NCBI GenBank assembly: GCA_948567375.1
Contig: OX419755.1
Span: forward strand, 21,767,001-21,831,000
From: Lunularia cruciata
Lineage: Eukaryota; Streptophyta; Marchantiopsida; Lunulariales; Lunulariaceae
Reading direction: 5' to 3'
DNA length: 64,000 nucleotides
The notes beneath the pieces were generated by a model that was not told the origin of the DNA, did not search any database, and saw nothing but the letters and a program-made list of their open reading frames with translations. Positions 14,301 to 26,079 of the stretch are shown here, piece by piece (position 1 is the stretch's first letter; every line of letters starts with the position of its first letter). Position numbers and translations under genes: made by a program.

Positions 14301-15412
14301 TTGGATATATCCAACAATTTCTTTCAAATTTCCTAATTTCACTTCCATTTTTAAGTACGTATGGTTTGAGAAACTATCTACTAATCAAAATATCTTTGCA
14401 TGTTTTCTAAACTAAGGAATCAAAATTTTCCTTATAATGGTCCTTGGTTCATATAAATTTAATTTGATCTCTAATATTTGAGCCATCTAGAAGGTCCTTT
14501 TTATTGGATGAGGCTTCATAAACATGCAAGTGAATATTTCCACCAACATTTTGTTGAACTCTTATAATTAATTACTAAATTATGAGGCTTGAGTATTTTA
14601 GATTAGCACAAATCTTAAGTTCTTGAAGCAAAACTCTCATATTTTGCCAAAAACTGACATATATTCTATTGTAGATCTACCTTTGTAAGCTGTAGTATTT
14701 AGAGAAGGATCTACCAAGTCATTTTTCCAAATAGGAAATAAAAAATGGAAAAAAAACTATTTTCTTTAATGATACAATATATCATTGCAAAATCCCCACT
14801 ATGAGATTTGATCTAAATTTGAAACAAATAGTCTCACATTTTGATTGAGCACTTTTATTACTTGGAGTGTATTCACATAAAAACCTTTGTAAGAGTGTTT
14901 CAATTTTAGTATGCTTTCAAATTGACTAGCTTAGAGCCACTACTACTCTTGATCTATATGAGTAACAAAAGGTTATTTCATTCTATCAAGAGATAACTAG
15001 ATTTTGCTTAATGACAATTATTTGCTCTAGATTCTTACAAAGCCTTCTTTCAAGATGAACTTGAATTCCTAGATTAATTGACATGATGCAATTGATAGTC
15101 TATATTAATCAATGTGAAAGTTTCAATCAAGAATTGATATCTCAACAATTAGTAACTACTTTGAATTATGGTTTAATATTTTTTATTCCTCCATTAGCCC
15201 ACTACAAACTAGTGATATGAAGCACATTTTTCCTCTATAGTTGAATATTTCATCAATTTTTCCATGCATATAACCTACTTAAAGGAATTATGCTTTCATC
15301 TTTTTGAATATATAATTGAAATAGATTGAAATATTTAATTGAATACAAAATCTTTTTGAACACACATTTGAAGAAGGAGAGATAGGTAATAGAAAATGAG
15401 GTGATAGTGACG

Positions 15413-15636
15413 TAATATTGGAGGTATTTCCATCCACTCTTATCCAAAAATTATTATTGAATGAGAGTGAATGTTTGTATAAATTTTGAAATTTCTATAC
15501 ATAAGATCTTTTTTTATTCTTGTATTTCCTTGTTCAACATATAATATTGGAGGTATTTCAATCCACTCTTATCCAAAAATTATCATTGATTGAGAGTGAA
15601 TATTTGTATCAATTTTGAAATTTCTATACATGAGAT
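15413..15636. repeat. Tandem duplication, 129-base period
   Basis: Segments 15413-15507 and 15542-15636 are near-identical: both run from TAATATTGGAGGTATTT through ATCCACTCTTATCCAAAAAT to TTTCTATACAT. A 34-base spacer follows the first. Confidence 0.9.
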
Positions 15637-16555
15637 ATGTTTTAGCTTATATAGTATGGTTGAAAATAAGACACCCACTTGATACCTATTTGATAGTTAT
15701 CTGCATTTCTAAGAAGAAATTGCCAATTTTGTATGGTAGTCTTTGATTGATCTATGCTTTCTATCATAATATCAAGTACTTGTCTCAATAAACACAATGC
15801 TAAGCATGATGCTTTTGAAAATTTTACATTCTTCCATTCTTTTCTTGCATTGCAATTAGTATTTTCTACAAGAAAATGCTATAACAAAATCACCCATTTA
15901 AAATAAATAGATGAACTTGTTTTCATACAATTTCTTTTTATTATGCAATAAAATCCTTTAATCCAAAATAATAAAATTAATAAGCATTTCAAATAATCAC
16001 AAGATCTAAATTTAAATAGAAGGCAACTAAAGGAAAATTTATAATAACTTTAAAAAATAATAATTTTAATAATATATATTAAGTATGTGCAAACTACCCT
16101 TGTCAATAGCGTGAATAACATTATCTTATTTGGCATTTGATGTAACAAAATCTTTACAAAAAATATACAAATATATTTCTACTTTATTTTGATATTTACA
16201 AGCAAAGATTTGCTATATTTTACAAACCAACTAAAACAAAGAGCTCTATTAGAATCATTAGTATCCAAAATTTCCTTGTAATAATCATAAAATTCTCTTT
16301 TGTAGAGATTTTTAAGAGGTTATACATTTTTAAATGCTAGCATTCTCTTGCAATCTCCTTTATAAAAACATCCAGCTTGTCTAACAATGCCATTTATTTG
16401 TGCATTGCAATCTCTAAAGAATGTAATTCAAGCTATTTTGTTATTATCCACTATAAAACTTGTTTTATAAGCTTTTCAACACACCTGTAAACTACCATAT
16501 CAAATTACTTCCTATATAGATATCATATGATATCAAGATTTTTCCACTCATATAT

Positions 16556-16588
16556 CATATACTCCACTAGTTGCTAGTGGAGTATATG
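16556..16588. repeat. Perfect 15-bp inverted repeat (hairpin)
   Basis: CATATACTCCACTAG, a 3-base loop TTG, then CTAGTGGAGTATATG. The arms are exact complements. A foldback or MITE remnant is possible; no target duplication was identified. Confidence 0.9.
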
Positions 16589-19500
16589 CTTCTTGAATTA
16601 TATTGAGCTACTTGATTAGAGTATATGATAAACAATTATCCTTGCAACAAAAAGTACATCTTGGTATTTATAAAACAAGAAGTGAAATATGTTGAGGTAT
16701 CATGGCTTTGCTAAATATGACTTTTTTTCCTTACATACAACCAACTTTCTTCAAATTTATACAAGGTGTTTGTCTTGGATGGTCCATACATCATAATGGT
16801 AAATTGATAATGATTGTCTTTGTCTTTGTTTTATAGCTAATTTCAAATTAACACAAGCACAATGCTTTGCGTAAGATGTTTATCTTAGATGGCCATACAC
16901 CATGATAAGAGATTTAGCATCATCATACATGTACTTTTCTATAGCTTAATCAAACTCACCAGTGCAAAATCTAAATTTCCTTCTTGTATTGGCAAGAATT
17001 GTAATGTTAATATGATTAGAATATTTCATCTTCTCAATTGGTAATGTATATCTAAGTGGTAATAACTAAGATCCTCTTCTCCAATATTAATTTCAACTTC
17101 CTTAACCAATATAACCAACATAATATTATTTGGTGGACTTACTAACTTAAGAGAAGTTAGAATATCACTGTTATACAGAGATTTATATTTACTATAAGGT
17201 GAAATTTGAGATAAATACTCTACATTAGAAAGCACATGTGACTAAAACTCCAACTTTACAAACCATTAAAAACCCACTACTCTGAAGACCCTAAATTGCT
17301 TGGTTTCAGCTTTTTGGACCCATTACCTTTTATCACTTGATCCACCTTTAAAGGGTCTATTTCCAAAATGTGGCTTTAATTGATTATCTATTTTATCTTC
17401 TTGACTTGCACATCTACCAATATCAAAATCCGTGATATCTCTAGATCTTTATAGTTCTCAACTTACTTGTATAGTTCTTATGAAGAAGGTTAATTCATTG
17501 CATTTGGAACTTATGTGCATAAAACCCTTTGTAGAAAAATTGCACAATCTTCTTTTCTACAAATCATATATTTGTGTTATATTTAGAGACTTGTATGGAG
17601 TGCTCATCAAAGGTATTGAATGAGATATAATATTAAATATTCTCCAAGATAGACTACATCTCATTCACCTTTTTTGGTAGCATTGTATAAATTATAGGAA
17701 TATAAATTTGACCTCCTAAGAATATGAGACTCATTGGACTAGTAAAATTAGACTATCTTAGGAATAGTTTGGAACTATATGGTGTCAACCATTGCTCAAG
17801 ATCCTGATAAAATTTATGATTCTTAATTCTTACTAACCATGTTGAAAATGTAAACAATGGTAAAATTTTAATGTCAATTCAAAGCAATTTGAGCAAATTC
17901 TTGAATCTCTATGCTTTGGTTCAAAAAGTAAAGGATAAATTTCTAAAAATGAGAAATAGAAAACTTGATACAAGTGTAGTAACCCCCTTGGCTTCCCTAG
18001 AGAAAAATTTAGTTTTTTTTAATTAGTTTAGTAATTTATATATAAAAATGCAGAAGGTTGTGAAAAAAGCCAAACAAATGGTGTTAGTTGTTAGATAAGC
18101 ACCTCACAAAGTGAATAAATCACTCATTCAATGATTATGGTAATTCAATTCAATAGCATGAAGGTATAATATTCATATCATGACAAATCTTTCTTAGGGA
18201 CCTATCATTCTTGCAAAGTTCAGCAATACAAATGATCCAAAGAATACAAAGACAACAAAGTCATTTTGTTGTCAATCCTTTTCATTAAAAAGTTCTATTG
18301 TCACATGGTTGTTTTTTTATAAAGATCAATAGGAACAAAGTTCCATCAATACAAACTTCTGCCGTCAAGCAAGGCATCCCCAAATTCCACCCATAGAAAT
18401 TCATGCCTCCTACATGAACACACTGTAAGAAAACATACTCTTGACAATTTGGAGCCAAGCAAAATGCATTGGGATGTGATTGCAACCTTTCACCAACCAC
18501 CACAACCAATGAAGGACTGACCAGTTTTGAAATAACTATAAATTGAGGATCTTGCACCATGAGGAGAATCCTTTTTACTTTTCATTCTCTTTTGCATTCA
18601 AAATTTAGTTGCATTGTGCAAGAATTCATCTCTACCATTGAAGAATTGCTTTTTTTAACCAAAAAAGTGCAAGAACTCAAGAGTCTATGTAAGTGGGTGT
18701 TGTTGATAGGGTATATTCTCAAATCATATTAATTAGCAATGAAAAAATGAATTGCAAAGGAGAGAAGACGAGTGCAGTTTGTAGAAATTGTCAACAAACC
18801 TCTCAACATTTCCTAGTGTGGTTTATAGTGCAGATCTGATTACACCAAGGGTTGCAATCTAGAGTTCTTGCTTTGGGATTGAAGTCTGTTGGACATCTCT
18901 TTGTGACTACTTATCACAGTACTAATGAATGTCTCGCACTACTAGTTAGGAATTTGGTTGGACAACAAGGGAGGTAAAAGAAATTCAAAGGCAAAGTGAA
19001 CTTTGTTACAAATGAATGACCACCTTCAAGAATCCTTTGGGATTAAACCTATAGTTAATGTGAGTTTTTTTTGTTTGTCTTTTTGTAGTATGCTAAGATT
19101 GGTGATATTACACTCTTCTAAGAATGATTGTGCCCAAGAGGTTAATTATAAAACAATTGTCATCATAAGTGATACCTTTATTGCATGTTTTGTCATATCC
19201 AACTTGTATCTACGTGGACCAACCTATTCGTACCATAACATTACAAATCTGAACAACACCAAGTCATTACAACAAGTTTGTACTTCCCTAAACTTAAGTA
19301 TCAATTTCTAATTGTTGAATTTAATTTCATTTAGAACCACAAATTCTAAGAGTTTTTAGCAAATTTGAGTAAATATTAAGATGGATTTCATTACAAATTG
19401 CATGTAATTGTTGCAATGTGTTTCTTGTGCATTGCAAGATTGCAATGCTTTAATTTCTTGTGCATTGCAAGATGCACACAAGAAGAAGATTTCTACTAGA

Positions 19501-22299
19501 TCTAGTAAAATTTTCCCATTTTATGCAAGTGATGTTATTGCCGTTTTAATAAATATTACATTATGATCCATAGAGAAAAGATGGTGTTAAGCAATGTAGC
19601 AAGAATTTGAAGTATATTATAGAAACTAGCTTTCTAGTAGTACCATTACACATATTTGATTGATTTGAAGGCAACTATTATGAAAAAACACTGATGTCCC
19701 ATCTAGCTTTCTTGGTGGTTGAAAATGAGGTCCTTGCTTTTGACCAAGTGAAGATGAATTTCTCAACAATGGCTTTTAGAAGTAGTGCATACAAGCAACA
19801 ATCAAGGAGAAATAGATAAGAATAGCTTTTTAGAAAGAGTATGTGAATTTGGAAACAAAACTAGAATTTACATTTATAAACCAATGACTCAACTACACAT
19901 AGATATATGCTTGGAAATAAAATTGTATGCTTAATTCTTGACAAGATATTACAAATACATAATGTATATTGCTTATTTTCTTTACAAGACGCATTTTAGA
20001 TGCACACTTCTTTTAACTTGTATTTCCTTAGTTTTATTTCTTCTGAAAATATTTATATGCATTATTATGCACATAAAAGTATATAGTTAGTCCCAAGTGT
20101 ATTTTTTTGGTTTTTTTTCTCCATTTATGTTAGTTCTCCTTAATTCTTAGAAAATTTGATAAGGCATTTCCATGAATGCTTTTGCTTGCATAATTTATAC
20201 TTTCTAAAAGCATTTTTGCTTTTACTCATTAAGTTCTACTATGTCAATCCTTTTCTCTTATGCTCAACTTTCTTGGTCTATTTCTTGACAATATGTGGAT
20301 GTTGATATTTTGAGTGACCTTGTGTAGATTCCTATAAGGAGAATATCAACACTAGATAACATAAGTGTCTCTTATTGCCTTGTGAAAAGTGGAGAGATAT
20401 GAACAAGACATATGTTGCTAAAATTGTGGCAAATAGATAGAGGATGGGAAAGGATGAAGGTGCTTTTATGGCAATAATTCTCAAGAAGCCAAGGAGTAGC
20501 AACCATGTATGCAAGAAGGAACAAGTGCACATAGAGGTGCCACCAAAGTTCACAAAGGATACTTTGCTGCCTAGCTCTTAAAAGAAAGTTACTTAGCCCA
20601 TGGATAGAGTGTTCTTTAGATGATAGAGGAATATTAGATCAGTTCTAGTGGTCTATATATTAGTGGCCTTTGTGCAAGTGCAACAAGGCTACTGTACTTT
20701 TGCAATGTAGACTTAGCTCCAGGAGATTTCAAGGAGTTGGATAAGGCTGAGCCACAATCTTTGGACCAATTTAACAAGATCCCAATTTATACCATACCAA
20801 AGAAGAGATATATAATGAAGTGGAACACCATCATCATAAACTTGGATAAGTTTCATACTAAGTGGCTTTGAAAGGATAATGGGCTAAGTTTGGAACTTAA
20901 TGAATAGTTTGCATCTATCAGCCAAGTGGATTGTGAATGTGAACTTGTATTCCTACAATAATGTCATAATAATCATGGATCCAAATATGTATACAAAGTC
21001 AAAAGAGGAGTTTGAGGTATGACATATCAAATAGAGGTATGTATTATATTTTGGGAGGCAATCTCAGAATGGTTGCAAGGTTTTATGTGTTGAACAAGTC
21101 TCTAGTTTTGGTTTGTCATTAACACTACATCCCTTCTTTGCAAAAGTTAGAATGAAAATATTGTCCATGGATGATAATATAGATAAAAAATTACCTTTAT
21201 ATATGATCCATATTCAAAAGATTGAATACTAGCACAAGCAATTCTAGGAGGAGAGAGATAACAAGACACAAGCCTTGAAAAGAGGTATTAGTCACTACGA
21301 CCTTGGAAATTAAACCAAAGTCCAAAAAGAAAATCATTCAAATAAAAATATTTTCCAATTGCCTTTAAGACTAGATAGCTATAGGAGGTGAAAATAATAT
21401 TCAAGATGTGAAAAAGTAGGTTCGTAAAGGAGTAGAAAGCTCACTTAAATAAACCCATTATGTAGGAAGAGGTCTTATTAAAAGACATTGAAGAGTGTTC
21501 TAGATGAGATAGTCCTTTGTGTTCTAACATGTGATCAAGCAACCAAGGAATTTATTATGGATAAGATGTGTAAGAAGTATTACTGCCACAAGGTCCTTTC
21601 CATCATGATAAGGTGCATATTCAATTTTTTACCTTATCAAGTCTTGTAACGATGCCTAAGATAAGTATCTATTGAATTGCATCGAAAAGATTTCATGTAA
21701 TTAGTTTACATGTCCTTTGAAAACTATATTGATAATCCTTTATATTGATGTTTCCTTTTAAGATTATGTTTGCGTCCCTTCCATTCGGGCATTTCATTGG
21801 TGTCTTATGTGTTTAGTAAGACAAGACGTGAAGAAAAATTGCAAAGGATCAAAGCCACAACATAAGAGGAGAAAGCCATAAGGGATGGTTGAGGATGTGG
21901 AAACAACTGCAGCAGAGTTGGATCTTGCTTCTATTTCTTTTTTCCTAAGTTCTCTCCTATGGCGTGAGAATGCCAAGGATTGGCATCATTGTGCCGATCG
22001 ATTTAGCCAAGGATTGGTAGTAGGAGAGGCAGATGAACCATCATAGGGGCAGATTCACAAGTTCTAAGATTGACCAATAAGCGATTCAGAAGAATTGATT
22101 CAGAAGTTCCAAATTGGTACCATTGTTGTGAGGTACTTTTGCACATCAAAGGATAGCTAGAAAGTGAAGATGTCATCATATATAAAGAAAGTACAAATGG
22201 CAATTGTTGACAATTATAATAGACAAGGTGCGTCATGACTAACACTCTTCATACAAATTTAACATTATGGAGAAAGTGTTTTATGACTAATGCATGATA

Positions 22300-23338
22300 G
22301 TAGATTCGATGGTATGGTAAGTTCTCTTTAAAAAGTTTCTTTTTTAAGATGATTAATTTTGGATATGTAAAGGGCTTTCCAATCAATCATCGTCATGAGT
22401 ACAACAAAGTAATGTACAAGATCCATCATAAAATATGACGAGGAAATGGAGAAAATCTAGCTACCAATGTAGCATATCTATTGGAATAAGAATACGCTGT
22501 GTATGTTTAGGGTAATCACTTGAATTTATTTTCAAACTTTATTTGCTTTCCTAACATGAAGGATTTGTACGTAATCTGTTGTGACATGACGTCGAGTAAA
22601 ACTGACTTCCGATTGCCTCAAGAATCATACGCTTAGTCGTATGAGTACGTACAATTCGATGGCACCTTACTATTCAGTTTTACAAACCTTCTTAATATTT
22701 ATCGTTCACTAAATAAGTTTTTCCCTCAATTAACTTCTTCACTCTCTTCTGACCGACAATAAGATTTTCAACCTATGCGAAACAGTTTGAACGGGTACGA
22801 TAGGAAGGAGCCCATTAACTTGAACATGTGCAATGAAGGGTATAATAATACGTAGTCACTTCTACCGCTTCCATCGTCGAGCTAGTGAAAGCCTGCATCG
22901 TTCTTCCGTAGTCAAATTCAGGTATTACATTCGAGAGTAGATCAATCAGACAAAAAGAATAAACCACTTCACATGCAATACCCATACGCGAAGTCAACTG
23001 ACAGAACGTAAGACAATTTTTTTTATTATGCTAGCCAGTCTATCCAGGGATAACAACAAAATTGTTGCGAGTGTTGCAAGTGTTGCAAGTGTTGCAAATC
23101 AAAAATAACCCTGTACAGGGAGGAAAATGTGCTGATTGGAACGTCTGCACTTCTTGTCGGCTGAATGATTGCTGTGGCGGCTCATGAAATCCAGACCAGG
23201 CCTACTTTTCTAGCCTTTACACATTGTAATGGAGTGAGACTTATTCCTACCCTCATGTCAATTCACTCCTCGTCTTCAATTACAACGAGATATATCCAAT
23301 AGGGATGCGAACAAAACTGCACCATGCGGGACGATTAT
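22300..23338. other. 3' flank and probable 3' UTR of the fusion gene
   Basis: The minus-strand stop TAA is at 23339-23341. About 310 bases below it, the plus strand reads TTTATT at 23022-23027 (AATAAA on the minus strand), a candidate polyadenylation signal. A short run of a 9-base GTTGCAAGT-like repeat is at about 23064-23098. No further gene was recognised. Confidence 0.45.
23022..23027 (-). terminator. Candidate poly(A) signal AATAAA
   Basis: AATAAA on the minus strand about 310 bases past the fusion gene stop. Plant signals are loose, so this is only a candidate. Confidence 0.35.
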
Positions 23339-25918
23339 TTACTGTTCATCGTCACTGCTACTGCTGCTAATATTACCGAAGCTAAAGATCGAATATTCTT
23401 CACTCGAGTCGCTACTGTCAGCACCAACGAAGTCATGGTCGAAGCAAAAATAATCCTTCTCGTCGCAGCTGTAGACGTAAAATGTTGGTATGTCTTTGAC
23501 GTTGAAACCGTTAAAATCTGATCCGGCCGCCTTGGTGTAAGCTCCCATGCGTGGAAACACCAACCAATCTCCGCACTGCAACTGGGGTAACCATATGTCA
23601 CGCATCAGAGTATCCAATCCGTCACAGGTAGGCCCAAATATTGTGGATTGAAATTCACTCTTTTCCGCCCATCCACATTCAGCATCGTGAGCTTCAGGAA
23701 GAACACGCACAGAGAGCACTGCATGGTCATAAAGAAGACAGTTCATGGATCCGTATATGCCATCATTCACCCAGTACTCAGCTACCTTCACACCATCTTT
23801 CTTGCGCATGCGAGTGCCGAAGACGTTCGTTGAGAGCGTAAATGCATCCTCCGCGAAGAAACGACCGGGTTCGGACATGATAGTCACACCCATGCTGGCG
23901 GGGAAGTGTTGATCGAGTGCCACATTAATGGCTGCAGCAGCGGCAGTAAATTTCACCCCAACTGTTGGATTTGAACCAAAACCACCACCAATGTCAACGA
24001 CTTTCATGTCATTCAAACCCAGTGATGCTCCAATGTCAAAGACCTGCTTGGCACAAGAAATTCCGTAAGCGAAGGCGCCTATATCAGTTGCTCCGCTGCC
24101 AACGTGGAACGCCACACCGACAACCTTCAAATTTAGGTTTCTTGCTACCTGTAGCAGCTGCTCACATTCATGCAGTTCCGCACCATATTTGTTGCCAAGA
24201 CAGCAGCGAGCTGTTGGATCATCAGCTCTAATCCGCAGGATCACTTCTGCATGAGGAAGATACTTATGCAATTTAATCAACTCCGTCTCAGAATCGAATG
24301 TTGTGCGAACTACTCCGTACTTCCCGGCATCAACGATGTGCGTTGGAAGTTTGCAGGGATTTGCAAAAATGATATTCTCAGCTCTTGCACCAACATCTAT
24401 GACAGCCTTCAACTCTGCTTTACTCGCGACGTCGAAGCCTGCCCCGAGTTTATGGAGAAGGGTGAGAAGACCGTTATCTGGGTTGCACTTCACTGCATAG
24501 AACGGTTTAACACGAGGCAGGGAAGACACCCACAACTTCCACTGCCTTATGATGGAACCAAAATCCATTACATAGAATGCACTTTCAATCCGTGTGTCGG
24601 CGATTTTCGTCCTGATGAAAGAATCAGAATCCTTGACCATAGGCCCGATGACAGATGCTCCAAACTGAGAAAGCACTTCCGTCACCTTCCCTCCCACATG
24701 ACCGTCAACTTTCCAGATTGAATTAACCACAGTTGACAACAATCGTTTTTGGGCTTTGGTTTTTTTCTCTGGCATGTAGTAGCCTTCGCAGGCCAACTGC
24801 ACAGAACGCTCGTACAAAGCGTAGGGCTGCACACTGACCACAGCCCCGAAGCCGGTATCTTTAAAAGTATGAAATACTGCGACACTGCCACAAGGCAGCT
24901 CCTGTCGACTAGTACCATCACATACGTACCCAGGCGGACAGATAGCATCTTCCCAGGACCCTGAGCCAGATCCTCCATCCGCAGCGCCAGTAGCATAAAG
25001 GCACATCGAGAAGCAGGCAGGTCTGAAGACGGAGGTCACGTCCGCCACCAACACCTGCAAGTCCACTTCCCTAGGACCATATCCCATAGTCTCGAAACTG
25101 GCAAAGCTAAATCCATCTTCTGGAGTGACATGAATAGTTGAGTGTGCTGCACCTTCCACTGAGTTCATGGAATAACCGCAAGGTTCAAACGAAAAATCAC
25201 AAATTTTGGAATTAGGTAGAAGCTTATTTATCCCCGCCGCCTCCGTCATGTCCGCACCCGACTTCGTACCATTTGCATTGAAGAATTTTTCTGCCTTCTG
25301 CTTGTCAAGCTTGGTCATACACATTTCCAGGGTGTAAGTACGTCCAGGTCTGGTAACATTCTCGTCCGACGCGGTGTAAATATGCCAATTGGGAAATTTG
25401 GCCATATTTCCCATCACGTAAGCCTTACCCCCAGATCCTAAATTGCCGAAATATTGCTCCAGATAGCCAACCTCCTCACTGAAACTTCCGTGGGGAAATG
25501 GCTGCACTGCGGGAAACATGAATGTCCCACGGCTGTACTTGCAGCTACGAAGTTTCAGATGAATTTCAGAAGCATAGTCTAGCAAGTACGGGATGACTTT
25601 CAGAATTTGTGTCGTGCCACAGGTTTTCACGACAATCTTCAGGGGGTAAACGAAAAGGCTCGATTCAGAAAGGACGTAAGAATCAAACTCCTCATTGAAG
25701 AGGGTTGCTACAATGGTACACTTCGCAGCGTCCAACATCACGTCCAACTGTGAACGAGCAATGGATCTCAAGCCTCTGCCCTCAGGGTCTGCGAAAATGG
25801 AGGCAGGATAGAATTCGACTTCCAACCTTTTCTCAAACCCTTCGAATCCTGGGCATGACTTGGCGTCCATATCCTCAGCAGGAGAACACACACCCATGTC
25901 TGACCTATCAGAAGACAT
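23339..25918 (-). CDS. AdoMetDC/ODC: Bifunctional S-adenosylmethionine decarboxylase / ornithine decarboxylase fusion
   Basis: An 859-residue intronless frame. The N-terminal AdoMetDC makes decarboxylated AdoMet; the C-terminal ODC makes putrescine; both feed spermidine synthase, probably in the cytosol. AdoMetDC half (about 20-360): GFEGFEKRLE at 24-33 with the two active-site Glu (26, 29), autocleavage motif LSESS at 83-87 (cut expected between Glu85 and Ser86, which becomes pyruvoyl), Cys100 in KTCGTT, Ser250 in YSMN, His263 and Glu267 in TIHVTPE. A linker of about 50 residues follows. ODC half (about 412-820): PLP lysine Lys477 in FYAVKCN, Asp496, Glu502, Arg562, His605 in HVGSG, GGG 644-646, EPGR 683-686, Asp719, the Cys765-Asp766 pair in GPTCDG, Tyr794. 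An acidic Ser-rich tail ends it. The frame opens further at GTG 25924, but the first ATG is 25918, with A at -3 and no ATG between it and the uORF stop. Separate plant AdoMetDC and ODC coding regions are usually intronless too. Domain calls are secure; dual activity is inferred. Confidence 0.96.
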   Translation of the reverse strand: MSSDRSDMGVCSPAEDMDAKSCPGFEGFEKRLEVEFYPASIFADPEGRGLRSIARSQLDVMLDAAKCTIVATLFNEEFDSYVLSESSLFVYPLKIVVKTCGTTQILKVIPYLLDYASEIHLKLRSCKYSRGTFMFPAVQPFPHGSFSEEVGYLEQYFGNLGSGGKAYVMGNMAKFPNWHIYTASDENVTRPGRTYTLEMCMTKLDKQKAEKFFNANGTKSGADMTEAAGINKLLPNSKICDFSFEPCGYSMNSVEGAAHSTIHVTPEDGFSFASFETMGYGPREVDLQVLVADVTSVFRPACFSMCLYATGAADGGSGSGSWEDAICPPGYVCDGTSRQELPCGSVAVFHTFKDTGFGAVVSVQPYALYERSVQLACEGYYMPEKKTKAQKRLLSTVVNSIWKVDGHVGGKVTEVLSQFGASVIGPMVKDSDSFIRTKIADTRIESAFYVMDFGSIIRQWKLWVSSLPRVKPFYAVKCNPDNGLLTLLHKLGAGFDVASKAELKAVIDVGARAENIIFANPCKLPTHIVDAGKYGVVRTTFDSETELIKLHKYLPHAEVILRIRADDPTARCCLGNKYGAELHECEQLLQVARNLNLKVVGVAFHVGSGATDIGAFAYGISCAKQVFDIGASLGLNDMKVVDIGGGFGSNPTVGVKFTAAAAAINVALDQHFPASMGVTIMSEPGRFFAEDAFTLSTNVFGTRMRKKDGVKVAEYWVNDGIYGSMNCLLYDHAVLSVRVLPEAHDAECGWAEKSEFQSTIFGPTCDGLDTLMRDIWLPQLQCGDWLVFPRMGAYTKAAGSDFNGFNVKDIPTFYVYSCDEKDYFCFDHDFVGADSSDSSEEYSIFSFGNISSSSSDDEQ

Positions 25919-26079
25919 AATCACTCTCTAAGACAAAGGTACGAGATGTAGGGATAGGAGAGAACTGGCGGGGAAAGGTAAAGAAATAAAAGCCGATCTG
26001 CAAGGGAGCTGCGAGCAGCAGACCAGCCCACTCCACACGGGCAGCAGCACCACTCCTATTCACACTCCTGAAGCCTATA

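Larger units (their letters stand above)
10618..22299. other. AT-rich relic DNA without a recognisable gene
   Basis: Nearly 12 kb of CpG-poor, AT-rich DNA. No frame exceeds about 105 codons and none carries a known domain. It contains a copy of the dispersed non-LTR 3'-end repeat (11200-11310), a tandem duplication (15413-15636) and a perfect hairpin (16556-16588). Around 20300-21600 the plus strand gives several adjacent, stop-broken peptide stretches that look like decayed coding sequence of an unidentified element. Confidence 0.5.

Noticed and set aside
23335-24996. Several open frames on both strands overlapping the fusion gene
   Set aside because: They are other-frame readings of a GC-richer coding region, with no homology and no independent support.
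25919-25924. Starting the fusion protein at codon 25922-25924 (861 residues)
   Set aside because: That codon is GTG. The first ATG in the frame is at 25916-25918, with a good -3 adenine, so the product is 859 residues.
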